Below, piece after piece: positions 27,697-36,515 of a DNA stretch of 39,933 nucleotides (the stretch's first letter is position 1; each line of letters opens with the position of its first letter). The stretch is taken from positions 1 to 39,933 of the forward strand of contig JABGZQ010000026.1 in the NCBI GenBank assembly GCA_018674655.1, given 5' to 3'. The stretch comes from Fidelibacterota bacterium (GTDB taxonomy: Bacteria > Fidelibacterota > Marinisomatia > Marinisomatales > TCS55). Below the pieces are notes generated by a model. It was not told the origin of the DNA. It was given only the letters and a program-made list of their open reading frames with translations, and made no database searches. Made by a program: the position numbers and the translations under genes.

Positions 27697-28375
27697 TCCA
27701 GAAAACGAAAAAAAATTAAAAAATCGATTTCTTGTGTGGGTTGGCACCCTGATTGGCCCGCGCTTGCTCCGTTTTTTATATAACACAAATAGCTGGGAGA
27801 TTGAGGGAGCCAACCACTACGAAAAGGCAGTTAAAAACGGAAAGTCGGTAATTATCGCATCGTGGCACAGCACACTATTAACCGTTTTTATGGGGCTTTC
27901 TAATAAGAACTTTTACGGAATGGCGGGTAACCATCATCCGGAAGCTGAAATTATTTCTGGAATTGGAAACAAACTTGGCTGGCAAGTAATTAGGGGGTCG
28001 TCTACGGATGGTGGAAAAAAGGCATATAACGATATGCTGGGTGCTTTAAAAAAACCAGGTACCGTTTTTGCCATAACGCCCGACGGTCCACAAGGGCCCG
28101 CAAAAAGACCAAAGGCAGGAACAATCCGCGCGGCCCAAAAAACAAGCGCGGTGATTATCCCCACCGCGGGACAATCAACAAAGCGCTGGTCGTTTAAAAA
28201 CTGGGACACATTTTATTTAACAAAGCCATTTGGAAGAACCGTACTGCTGTTCGGTTCACCAATTGAGTTTAGCAATACAGGCGGGTTTGAAGCCTGTTCG
28301 GAACAATTACGAAAAGCGTTAAACAAATTAGAAAAGGAGGCAGAGCGCCGTGTCGGGATGGAAAAAACCGATTGA
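27689..28375 (+). CDS. DUF374 lysophospholipid acyltransferase family protein
   Basis: 228 aa. DUF374 signatures: IIASWHSTLL (His60 as probable catalytic base), RGSSTDGGKKAYNDML and ITPDGPQGPAKRPKAG. It lies between lpxB and lpxK and overlaps both, so it very likely acylates lipid A or a lipid A precursor. As I recall, the epsilonproteobacterial secondary lipid A acyltransferase LpxJ belongs to this family; no LpxL/HtrB-type enzyme is seen here. No Kdo transferase (waaA) is present in the window. Confidence 0.88.
   Translation: MANPENEKKLKNRFLVWVGTLIGPRLLRFLYNTNSWEIEGANHYEKAVKNGKSVIIASWHSTLLTVFMGLSNKNFYGMAGNHHPEAEIISGIGNKLGWQVIRGSSTDGGKKAYNDMLGALKKPGTVFAITPDGPQGPAKRPKAGTIRAAQKTSAVIIPTAGQSTKRWSFKNWDTFYLTKPFGRTVLLFGSPIEFSNTGGFEACSEQLRKALNKLEKEAERRVGMEKTD
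28334..28340 (+). promoter_or_regulatory. Strong Shine-Dalgarno site for lpxK GTG start
   Basis: AAGGAGG with a 9-base spacer to the GTG at 28350, inside the 3' end of the DUF374 gene. It fixes the lpxK start and shows that at least some genes in this genome use canonical Shine-Dalgarno sites. Confidence 0.8.
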
Positions 28376-29402
28376 CCACAATATAAGGTATGTTCTTTTT
28401 CCATTGGCGATGCTCTATTGGGGGGTTTTGTTTTGGAGAAACTTATTTTATAATCTCGGATTTTTTGTGTCAAAAAAACTTCCCGCAAAAGTTATCAGCG
28501 TCGGCAACATTACTACTGGGGGAACCGGAAAAACACCAGCGGTTATTTATTTAGCAAAAGCCTTATTGAAGAAAGGAAAGAGGGTGGCCATACTAAGTCG
28601 TGGTTATGGTCGCCAAACCGCAGGAACACAACTCGTGACGGACGGGAAAACACAGGTCTCAGATTGGCGAAACTTTGGCGATGAGCCCACATTAATATCT
28701 AAAGCCTTAAGCGGTGTCCCGGTTGTTGTGGATGAAAAAAGACACCGCGGCGGTATGTTTTTAGTTGATAAATTTAATCCAGATATAATTATTCTTGATG
28801 ATGCCTTTCAGCACCGTTCCATTGAGAGAGACGTTGATATTGTTTTAATAAACAGTCAAGACAATAGGGCTGACCACAAACTACTTCCTTATGGTTTTTT
28901 GCGAGAGCCGTGGGTTCACTTAAAACGTGCCCACGTACTAATATTTACAAAAACAAATCTCAAGAAACCAGCACCATTTTTGAGATCAATAGCAAGAAAC
29001 TCAAAAGCCCATAAACTTAAAAGTGTTTTTGTACAAAAACACTTTGTCTCACCAAAAGGGCAAAAGAAAAACATATTAAACAGAACAAAAGTACTTGCCG
29101 TTTCGGCAGTAGGGGATCACCGCGGGTTTGTTCAAACCCTTATAAATTCTGGATTAGAAATCGTAGATGAAATAGCATATATAGACCACCATGACTATTC
29201 ACAAAAAGACATAGAAGAAATTCAAAGGCGCTTTTTAAAATCAGACGCGGAGTTTGTTATAACGACCGAAAAAGACATGATCAAAATTGACCAACTAAAA
29301 CTGTCTGGGCTTGAAATATATAGCATGGGGATTGAGTTTAAACTAAACCTAAAAGCAGAAAAACAGTTATTAGATATTATTCTAAAGGAAAAACAAGCTT
29401 AA
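28350..29402 (+). CDS. lpxK: Tetraacyldisaccharide 4'-kinase
   Basis: 350 aa. LpxK phosphorylates the 4' position of the lipid A disaccharide using ATP at the inner membrane. Features: an N-terminal hydrophobic anchor helix (VLFPLAMLYWGVLFWRNLFY), the P-loop TTGGTGKT at 55-62 in the diagnostic SVGNITTGGTGKTP, AILSRGYGR, and IIILDDAFQHRSIERDVDIV. The GTG start at 28350 has an excellent Shine-Dalgarno site and overlaps the DUF374 gene by 26 bp. It is the last gene of the lipid A operon. Its TAA overlaps the TAA of the convergent propeller/cadherin-like gene as TTAA (4 bp). Confidence 0.95.
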   Translation: MSGWKKPIDHNIRYVLFPLAMLYWGVLFWRNLFYNLGFFVSKKLPAKVISVGNITTGGTGKTPAVIYLAKALLKKGKRVAILSRGYGRQTAGTQLVTDGKTQVSDWRNFGDEPTLISKALSGVPVVVDEKRHRGGMFLVDKFNPDIIILDDAFQHRSIERDVDIVLINSQDNRADHKLLPYGFLREPWVHLKRAHVLIFTKTNLKKPAPFLRSIARNSKAHKLKSVFVQKHFVSPKGQKKNILNRTKVLAVSAVGDHRGFVQTLINSGLEIVDEIAYIDHHDYSQKDIEEIQRRFLKSDAEFVITTEKDMIKIDQLKLSGLEIYSMGIEFKLNLKAEKQLLDIILKEKQA

Positions 29403-32400
29403 ATCTGTGCCATACCCCAAGCAAACATAATACCGACAAAAGACAACAATAGGGGCCAACCAGTATTAATCATTTGTCGCGCACTTGGATCTTCAAAAAC
29501 ATGTATTTGAAACTCATGTGACGCGACTGCACCCCGACCATCAACCGCGATCAAAACAATGTCATTTGGACCCCGTTGATTGGGTCGAGGCTTCCAAGAG
29601 AATATCCCCGTTTTTCGGTTAAAGGTCGAATATTTTGGAAGCTTTACAGCTTTGTAGGCCACCCGGTCCTTGTTTAAATCTTCTGCCACCACTTGGTACT
29701 TATACAAATGCCCCGTAAGCGCAACGGGTCTGGGTGTCGAAATAATATTGGGGTTAATATTAACAAAAACCTTTCCTTCTTGCGTGTCGTTCTGGTACCC
29801 ATCTGATACCTGAACCGTAAAGCTGTTGTTATTAATTTGGGCGGACTTTGGTATCCACACAACCTTTCCCTTTTTACTCATTTGCATCCCGTGAGGCGCT
29901 TTGATTAATGAGAACAACAAATCCGCATCATCGTTTTTATCTTCTACTTGGAGTTGATATTTAAACACCTCGCCAACCATGCCAGACACAGGCGCATTTG
30001 AAACAATCACGGGGGGGTGGTTTATATAAACATCAAACGACTGTTCATCTTTTGTATAACCATCTGAAACGAGATAAGATACGCGCTGCTTGTCAACCTG
30101 TTCGGTGGTTGGGGTCCAGGATATCGTTCCTGTATATTCATCAACCTCCATCCCATCTGGAAACTCCAAGAGGGTATATTTAACAGCACCCAATTTTCGA
30201 GCCATGACTTTTGGTGGCCGCCCCTTATTGCCCTGAAAGAACTCCCAAAGGATATCTTTAATTGCAACCGTGCGGTCATCAACAGACTCAACGATGATAT
30301 TTAGGCGATCATTTTCCCAGAAAATGGAATGGACATATTTTTTTATATTTAATCGGGACACCTCCAAAGATAGAGTGTCTAAAACATCAGATTCTGTCAA
30401 ATAAACAGTTTCAGCGTTTTGCCAATCCATTAGATAGCGATCGATGTTCTCCATATATACATCATCACTAACCTGAATAGAATAAATACGATAATTTTCA
30501 ACAACCTCTAGGGGTACAACCACATCGTATGGAAGCAAAGAACCCCGGTTCATGTCCGAAGTCATGATTTGGTATTGATATGCCTGCCCAACCGTTCCCT
30601 GCATTGGCGGAATTGAAACAATGTTAATCGGCGCATTAACAAAAAACTCTGACTCGATTAGTTGTGTCGTGCGTCCATCTCCAACCTCAAGCATTAGGTG
30701 GGAAAAATCTATATTTTCTCGCGTTGGTTCCCAAACAATCATCCCACCATATGGATCCATTCTCATTCCCGACGGCATTTCATGGGCGACATAAATTAAG
30801 TCATCGTTGATATTTGGGTCTGATACAGCCAGCTGGAACCGATATTCTTCACCAAGATTAATAACATTCATTTTCATGGGGGCCGCCTCAACAACAGGGG
30901 GGTGGTTCACATATAGTTTCACACGCTGGGAGTCCACGGCAATACCATGATTTACCTTAACAACAAACTGTTGAGTGTCGATTTGTGTAAGGCTTGGGGT
31001 CCATGTGATCGTACCAGTATCATTAATAATCATTCCATCTGGATTATTAATTAAACTAAAATTTAGAATATGCTCCAGGTCTGGGCGCCAAATATCTACT
31101 TTATATCTATAGAGATCTTCAATGGTGGCATTTTGGGGTGCCTCAGATAAAATTTTAACACCCGCACGCGCAAACAAAGAAAAGTTTTGAGTCGCGCGGT
31201 CGAAGCCATCGCTAACAACCAACCGAACATCATACACGGCAATATGAGAAGAATCAGTTTGCCAAAATAAAGAACCATCACCGTTGAGCACCATTCCGTT
31301 TGGTGAAACCTCAAGTTGAAAATTTAGAGAAACATCCGGATTTTTATCAAGAATAATAGGTGTATATACAAACGTATCTCCCGCTACAAACTCAGTTCCC
31401 AACGGTTCTGACGCAAAAAGCGGCGGGTCGTTAACGTATATCCACAATCGTTCATCGTCTCCTTCCAAATTTGGAACAACTTTATAAGTTAAAAGCGAAT
31501 CTTCTTTTGTGGTCATAGGGGTTACGTTTTCCCCCAGCTTTCTCTCTACATGATAAGCTAATTTATACGCACCAAGCTGGCCGTCGTTTGGAACCCAACG
31601 AACAGAACGCGAATCATAATGAAAGAACATTCCCTTCGGCGGGGGTTGTAGCCATCTGAAGCTGTAAAATTCTTTTTTCTCCTCCTCGGGAAGCGTATAT
31701 GCGAAAGATTGATTCACGGTTAAAACGTGTCGTGGTAACACACCACCTGGAAGCGGCTGCCCCATTGTTTCTATAGGCTTGGATATTTTGGGTAAAGATA
31801 TCTCTTCTTTTGGAATATGGGGAAAAACATCTAACACATCTTCTTCTTGAGAGACCACATCTAACACCTCGGGTGTTGTTGGTTCCGGCCCATGCCCAAG
31901 GTCTGTTAAAAAGAGAACGGCTTCATTCCCATCCCAACCAGCGGCGATCACAGAACCAGAATACACACCCTGAACGATTTGAGGGAGAACGGAAAAAACC
32001 TGCGCTTCTCGAACATTGTCTTCTTCTAAGGTAAAATATTCAAATGGTTCAACGATGCCATCTATACCACCGGAGACCAGTGTGAGAATGTTCATATCAC
32101 CAGACACCAGGAGTATATCATCAAAAGAATCTTGGTTAAAGTCAGCCACACGCATTTCAGATAGAGGCCCACCCTCTATGGGTAGTTTTTCAATTGATAA
32201 ATAATCCTCCGTGAGCGTCATGGATACAATGTCCCCATTATAAAAAGGGATCAAAATATCAACATAGCCATCTTTATCCCAATCAGTCAAAGACACAGCG
32301 GTTGGTATTAAACCATCTAAACCGGGGATTGGAGTGTTTTGACCTTCACCCATAACCAGCTCTGAGCCGAGATTATAAAATGGTTGTGAGCGAAGAATAC

Positions 32401-33079
32401 TACCCTCAGGCGAGAGGACAACAATCTCATCAAAACCATCACGATTCCAATCAACAGCTGTAACATATATTGCGCCAATCCCAGACCGCATACCACTTGG
32501 TTTTACCGTTTGAACCACAACCCACTCGCCATCCTCATTTAAATCGAGAATAACGATTTCACGCAACGGGCTTCCAAGCGAAACTGCCAATTCTTGATCC
32601 ATATCTCCATCATAATCCATCAAAACAAAATTATGGCCTCGTACGAAATTTCTACCCCCGGACAAGTTTAATACCCCCCCAGCGTTTTCGCTAAACCGTT
32701 CGCCGTCCCAAAAATAATAAAAGGCAATCGGTTGTAATAATTCTTCTTGGTCGGGTTCCGCTAAATTAGAAATGGTTATTAACTCTGGGATGCCATCTCC
32801 GTCCAAATCACCTAACTCAACATCCACAAAATTTCCAAGTAAGCCATCGGGAGCCTCAAGCTCCCACCCCATTTTTTGATAACCACCCTTGTCGATTTCA
32901 TAATATCGAATAACAGATAATGTTTTATTGCCATATGAGCCGGATTCGACGGAGGCAAATTCCTGCAAGCCGTCTCCATCAAGATCATACGTTCCTTCCA
33001 TATGAACAATTTTCATATTTTGAGAAAAGACGGAACAAAGAAAAGCCCCAACAATGATTGATTGTTTTATAAAGTTCAT
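29399..33079 (-). CDS. Large exported FG-GAP propeller and cadherin-like repeat protein with C-terminal membrane anchor
   Basis: 1226 aa. A hydrophobic signal sequence (IIVGAFLCSVFS) is followed at about 30-395 by FG-GAP/VCBS-type propeller repeats with calcium-loop motifs (DLDGDGLQE, DLDGDGIPE, DYDGDMDQE, DWNRDGFDE, DWDKDGYVD, DFNQDSFDD). After a Pro/Glu-rich linker (about 396-445), seven cadherin-like (CADG/Ig) domains follow at about 452-550, 553-637, 640-725, 728-815, 820-1019, 1022-1107 and 1110-1196. Each has the pattern GxxxWxP, then VxDG and NxPP. The fifth is about twice as long because of an insert at about 845-975. Residues 1204-1224 are a hydrophobic helix, so it is probably anchored with the bulk outside the cytoplasm. 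Translationally coupled to the paralogue upstream (4-bp overlap). Probably adhesion or surface binding (inference). Confidence 0.85.
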   Translation of the reverse strand: MNFIKQSIIVGAFLCSVFSQNMKIVHMEGTYDLDGDGLQEFASVESGSYGNKTLSVIRYYEIDKGGYQKMGWELEAPDGLLGNFVDVELGDLDGDGIPELITISNLAEPDQEELLQPIAFYYFWDGERFSENAGGVLNLSGGRNFVRGHNFVLMDYDGDMDQELAVSLGSPLREIVILDLNEDGEWVVVQTVKPSGMRSGIGAIYVTAVDWNRDGFDEIVVLSPEGSILRSQPFYNLGSELVMGEGQNTPIPGLDGLIPTAVSLTDWDKDGYVDILIPFYNGDIVSMTLTEDYLSIEKLPIEGGPLSEMRVADFNQDSFDDILLVSGDMNILTLVSGGIDGIVEPFEYFTLEEDNVREAQVFSVLPQIVQGVYSGSVIAAGWDGNEAVLFLTDLGHGPEPTTPEVLDVVSQEEDVLDVFPHIPKEEISLPKISKPIETMGQPLPGGVLPRHVLTVNQSFAYTLPEEEKKEFYSFRWLQPPPKGMFFHYDSRSVRWVPNDGQLGAYKLAYHVERKLGENVTPMTTKEDSLLTYKVVPNLEGDDERLWIYVNDPPLFASEPLGTEFVAGDTFVYTPIILDKNPDVSLNFQLEVSPNGMVLNGDGSLFWQTDSSHIAVYDVRLVVSDGFDRATQNFSLFARAGVKILSEAPQNATIEDLYRYKVDIWRPDLEHILNFSLINNPDGMIINDTGTITWTPSLTQIDTQQFVVKVNHGIAVDSQRVKLYVNHPPVVEAAPMKMNVINLGEEYRFQLAVSDPNINDDLIYVAHEMPSGMRMDPYGGMIVWEPTRENIDFSHLMLEVGDGRTTQLIESEFFVNAPINIVSIPPMQGTVGQAYQYQIMTSDMNRGSLLPYDVVVPLEVVENYRIYSIQVSDDVYMENIDRYLMDWQNAETVYLTESDVLDTLSLEVSRLNIKKYVHSIFWENDRLNIIVESVDDRTVAIKDILWEFFQGNKGRPPKVMARKLGAVKYTLLEFPDGMEVDEYTGTISWTPTTEQVDKQRVSYLVSDGYTKDEQSFDVYINHPPVIVSNAPVSGMVGEVFKYQLQVEDKNDDADLLFSLIKAPHGMQMSKKGKVVWIPKSAQINNNSFTVQVSDGYQNDTQEGKVFVNINPNIISTPRPVALTGHLYKYQVVAEDLNKDRVAYKAVKLPKYSTFNRKTGIFSWKPRPNQRGPNDIVLIAVDGRGAVASHEFQIHVFEDPSARQMINTGWPLLLSFVGIMFAWGMAQI

Positions 33080-35373
33080 GTGCTATCGGAAGATACGACA
33101 GGCATATCGGTTTTAATTGAATCTGTTGTGATTGGTATTGGCCCTATTGGTGTTATAGATAATGTATCAATGTCTGAATTTATAGAATCAACCGGCATGA
33201 TAACGACAGAATCCGAAACAGTCTTATTGATATTGTCAATAGCCGGGGAAAGACCATCGTTCTTTGGGATCTGAATTTTATCTTCCACAGAATGGTTTGA
33301 AGGGGCGACGTCGCCAACAAGATTATCAACGGTTGTTTTTTCTTTAAGCTTAATAGCTGGCGCATAGAAAGAATGAAAATCGGCATTTGCCTTTAATGTG
33401 TCGGGAATAGAATCTGCGTGAAATACAAAGGTATCTCGATTGGCAGGGGTGAGCCACGTATCAATTTTAAAAGGGACAAAAGAAGATTCAAAATCAATTT
33501 CAGTAATTATTTTTTGAGCACCGCTTTCTTTAACACCAACATCTCCCCTGATTGCATAAGGACGACCCCCAAAATATGAAATTGTCATACTATGATCCTG
33601 ACGACGAAGGGGGGAGGAAAGAGAAACGGTACCAGAAATCTTTTCATTTGAAGACAAAAGACTGAGGTGACCATTGGGGATTGAATCCAAACTTAATGTA
33701 GAGCGAAACCCCTCAAAAAAATACTCAGGAAACCTATACAAATCAGAATGAAACCCCTCGGGATCAAAAGACTGAGGAACGGTATCTTGAGATGGAAAAA
33801 TGGAAGCATATAAAATATTGCTACCCAAATCGTGTATCAGAGATAAGGTCACAATTGAGCTCGGCTTGACAAAAGACGATTTAAAATTGAACGCGGACTT
33901 TTTGTTGTGCTTTATTGTGCTTAGGTCCGCGGAGACACCAATAGAAACAACACCATTCGTGTTTATACTATTGGCGCTAAATGGGGTTTCGCCTTCAAAA
34001 ACAAAGCGGTCGTTTTCATCAATATCTGCTGTAGAAATATTAATTCGATGAAAACGCGGTGGCACCACCATAAATGGTTTTGGCGGTACAATCGTATCGC
34101 TCACAACGATAACAAGAGACGAATCTATGGTTTGTAAAACGGGGTGTATTTGATGGGTATCCCCCAAACTATCTTTTTCGCTTAATAACTCCTCTTTTAT
34201 ACGAAGATTCAAGGAAAAGGAGGCATCAACCACACCAATGTTTTCTCGAGTAGGAACCCACTTTATTTGATAAACATTTGGATCAAATCGCATTTCACTT
34301 GGAGGGGTAGTCCGCCATTTAAAACCATAGAAATCTGATGTTGAGTCTGGGAGAATAAACAGGTTTAGAGAATCACCCAAAAGGAGTGTATCTGTAACAA
34401 GAAAGGAAAGGGAATCAGAATCGTTTGCCCGAGAATTTTTTAATACAGAGTCATAAAGGCCCCTCTCTACTCGAGATAAAATAGTACGATTTATTTCAAC
34501 CTCGCCGGCAGAAGACTTCATATCAAAGAGACCAGATTGACTTAGCCTGCTTTCAGTAAAAGTAAGAACACTATCTTTTAGAGCAAGGGCATAAACCTCC
34601 CCGGTTGCAAAAGGCACCAGAAGTTCTTCCACCCCATCTTTGTTTTCATCAAATGGCTGGATATACTGACCCAACACAGCGCGGGCTCCATTTAAAACCA
34701 GCAGATCAGACGCAACAGCTTTATTTGGATTTGTTACCGAAAACACGCTTGTTTTAAGAACGTTGCCTTCGGGGCTCATCAAAGAAACAAAACTCTCTTT
34801 TTCATTAGAAAAAACCCCCGTGTATACTGGACCATATCCGTTATTGACCAACGCAGAAGACAGCGTGTAACTATTTGTCTTTTGAAGGGCTCCCTCCTCT
34901 AATGATAATGAAAATAACTCCACACTCCGCGTCGGAGTTGACATTGATACAGCAAAATTATTTAAAGATCCCCAAATATTTCCAGGACGAATTCTATTCC
35001 CGCCAATGTCCTTGTTCTGAATAAGTTTAGGGTTTGATGAAAACGCCACTCCATTCCATTCAAAAACACCCAACCAGTGGTCTTGATTTGAGGCCAAAAC
35101 AATGATCAGCTCTTCTTTGCCGTCATGGTTTAAGTCGGTTAGTTTTGCGTCGGTTACCCTCGAGCCGTTTTTAGGTGAAAACGCCCATAACAAATTGTGG
35201 CTGCCACCATCTCCCAATTCAATATACTCTAACTGGTTTGACAGTCCACCAAGAAGCAACACCTCACTTTTACCATTGTTGTTTAGGTCAAATGTTCCGA
35301 AAACAAAAAGATTTCCAGCCAGTAGAACCCCACAGGTGCAAATGAACAAAAAAGCTGGAAATTTAATTGACAT
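33076..35373 (-). CDS. Exported FG-GAP propeller protein, paralogue of the downstream gene
   Basis: 765 aa. Signal sequence (FLFICTCGVLLAG). Propeller-type repeats at about 22-300 include DLNNNGKSE, DLNHDGKEE and DENKDGVEE. One domain at about 345-440 closely parallels the first cadherin-like domain of the downstream protein: FYGFKWRTTPPSEMRFDP and IKWVPTRENIG, against FYSFRWLQPPPKGMFFHY and VRWVPNDGQLG. The C-terminal half (about 445-690) is beta-rich and unrecognised. The tail (690-765) is Ser/Thr/Asp/Pro-rich and low in complexity, with no anchor helix, so the protein may be secreted or surface-associated through its partner. First gene of a two-gene unit, divergent from the barrel-like gene at 35593. 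Confidence 0.8.
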   Translation of the reverse strand: MSIKFPAFLFICTCGVLLAGNLFVFGTFDLNNNGKSEVLLLGGLSNQLEYIELGDGGSHNLLWAFSPKNGSRVTDAKLTDLNHDGKEELIIVLASNQDHWLGVFEWNGVAFSSNPKLIQNKDIGGNRIRPGNIWGSLNNFAVSMSTPTRSVELFSLSLEEGALQKTNSYTLSSALVNNGYGPVYTGVFSNEKESFVSLMSPEGNVLKTSVFSVTNPNKAVASDLLVLNGARAVLGQYIQPFDENKDGVEELLVPFATGEVYALALKDSVLTFTESRLSQSGLFDMKSSAGEVEINRTILSRVERGLYDSVLKNSRANDSDSLSFLVTDTLLLGDSLNLFILPDSTSDFYGFKWRTTPPSEMRFDPNVYQIKWVPTRENIGVVDASFSLNLRIKEELLSEKDSLGDTHQIHPVLQTIDSSLVIVVSDTIVPPKPFMVVPPRFHRINISTADIDENDRFVFEGETPFSANSINTNGVVSIGVSADLSTIKHNKKSAFNFKSSFVKPSSIVTLSLIHDLGSNILYASIFPSQDTVPQSFDPEGFHSDLYRFPEYFFEGFRSTLSLDSIPNGHLSLLSSNEKISGTVSLSSPLRRQDHSMTISYFGGRPYAIRGDVGVKESGAQKIITEIDFESSFVPFKIDTWLTPANRDTFVFHADSIPDTLKANADFHSFYAPAIKLKEKTTVDNLVGDVAPSNHSVEDKIQIPKNDGLSPAIDNINKTVSDSVVIMPVDSINSDIDTLSITPIGPIPITTDSIKTDMPVVSSDST

Positions 35374-35476
35374 TAAGCTTTTCCCAGCCCGAGAATGTGG
35401 ATGAAAATTGAGACGTTATTACGATAATATGAATACCCTTACCTACAGGTTCCATCAAATATAGGTGTTCACCGTC

Positions 35477-35507
35477 GAATATATCAAGAAAAAGGCCAGA
35501 TATATTC
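35477..35507. repeat. Perfect 9-bp inverted repeat in the divergent region before the OM barrel-like gene
   Basis: GAATATATC (35477-35485) and GATATATTC (35499-35507) are exact reverse complements with a 13-base spacer. The site lies in the 219-bp divergent region between the propeller operon and the gene at 35593, 86 bp before the latter. It could be a regulator binding site; the AT-rich arms would make a weak RNA hairpin. Confidence 0.5.
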
Positions 35508-35592
35508 TAATTGAAAAATAACATTTATCTTTTCATATTCACGGCATACTGAATAAATTGAACGCTCATTGTTTAACTACTAATTTAGCTTA

Positions 35593-36501
35593 ATGAAGAA
35601 AATTATTACAACATTACTGTTTATCGCTTCACAGACAAGCGCCCAAGGAGACATATATCCAACAGAAACCTCCTATGGTGGTGGTATTGGTTTTAGTTCT
35701 ATGTATATGGTATTGGATTCAGTGCCGGGAGAGCACATTTTAAACGAATTGGGGTTGAGCGTAAAAGATCTTTCCTCTCGCCCGCTGGTTTTTCACGGCG
35801 GAGAAGGGTTTGCACAAATGTCTGGTCCCTGGCGATTGGGCGGATATGCGGGGCTTGGCACAGCTCAAGCGAGCAATGTTTTTGATATACAAATGTTTGT
35901 TAATCGTGATGATTCAGTTGGTTATCAGACACCGGCTTTTGGAAAAGAAAATGAGGGAGATTCTTTATATACATACGCAGAAAACCTATCGGTAAAAGCA
36001 CGCCTCAATTTTTTATTGGGAGCCATGACCGTTGAATATGTTTTACCCGTTTATAGAGACCTTGAAGTTATGGCTGGCGCTTTAATGGGTATCGGTCGAT
36101 ACACGCTTTCTGTTGATCAGCATATCGGTACACCAAAATGGTCTAATTTTAGTAAGAACATGTATGGCTACATAGAGAACAATAGTGTTTTGGTAGAAAT
36201 TGACACATTGGGGCGAACGCACTCAGAAGCAGCCAACGCCTACCGGGAAAACGGATTAAGGCCAATTAATGTAAACGGCACAATGACAGAGCTCAGCGGC
36301 ACCTTTTTTAACTTTCAACCCTATATCGCCGTTAAGTGGCAATTTCTTGATCGTATGGGATTGCGGATTAGCGCAGGATATAATAAAGGAGCCATTGGCA
36401 GGGGAAAGTGGAAACTCAATGGCCATATCCCAATTAATGATTCACCAAAATCATCACTCCAAGGAATTACGCTGCGCACGGTTATTTATTTCGGTCTATA
36501 G
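35593..36501 (+). CDS. Putative outer-membrane beta-barrel protein
   Basis: 302 aa. A signal peptide MKKIITTLLFIASQTSAQG with likely cleavage after SAQ or nearby is followed by alternating hydrophobic/polar segments rich in Gly and aromatic residues (RLGGYAGLGTA, LNFLLGAMTVEYVLPVY, GLRISAGYNKGAIGRG). It ends with RTVIYFGL, a C-terminal beta-strand pattern typical of barrels. No family is recognised. It precedes the S41 protease gene by 14 bp and probably shares its transcript. Confidence 0.72.
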   Translation: MKKIITTLLFIASQTSAQGDIYPTETSYGGGIGFSSMYMVLDSVPGEHILNELGLSVKDLSSRPLVFHGGEGFAQMSGPWRLGGYAGLGTAQASNVFDIQMFVNRDDSVGYQTPAFGKENEGDSLYTYAENLSVKARLNFLLGAMTVEYVLPVYRDLEVMAGALMGIGRYTLSVDQHIGTPKWSNFSKNMYGYIENNSVLVEIDTLGRTHSEAANAYRENGLRPINVNGTMTELSGTFFNFQPYIAVKWQFLDRMGLRISAGYNKGAIGRGKWKLNGHIPINDSPKSSLQGITLRTVIYFGL

Positions 36502-36515
36502 TTTTTACCCGACAA

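Noticed and set aside
29399-35373. Type IX secretion cargo
   Set aside because: No conserved T9SS C-terminal sorting domain is seen; one protein ends in a hydrophobic helix and the other in a low-complexity tail.
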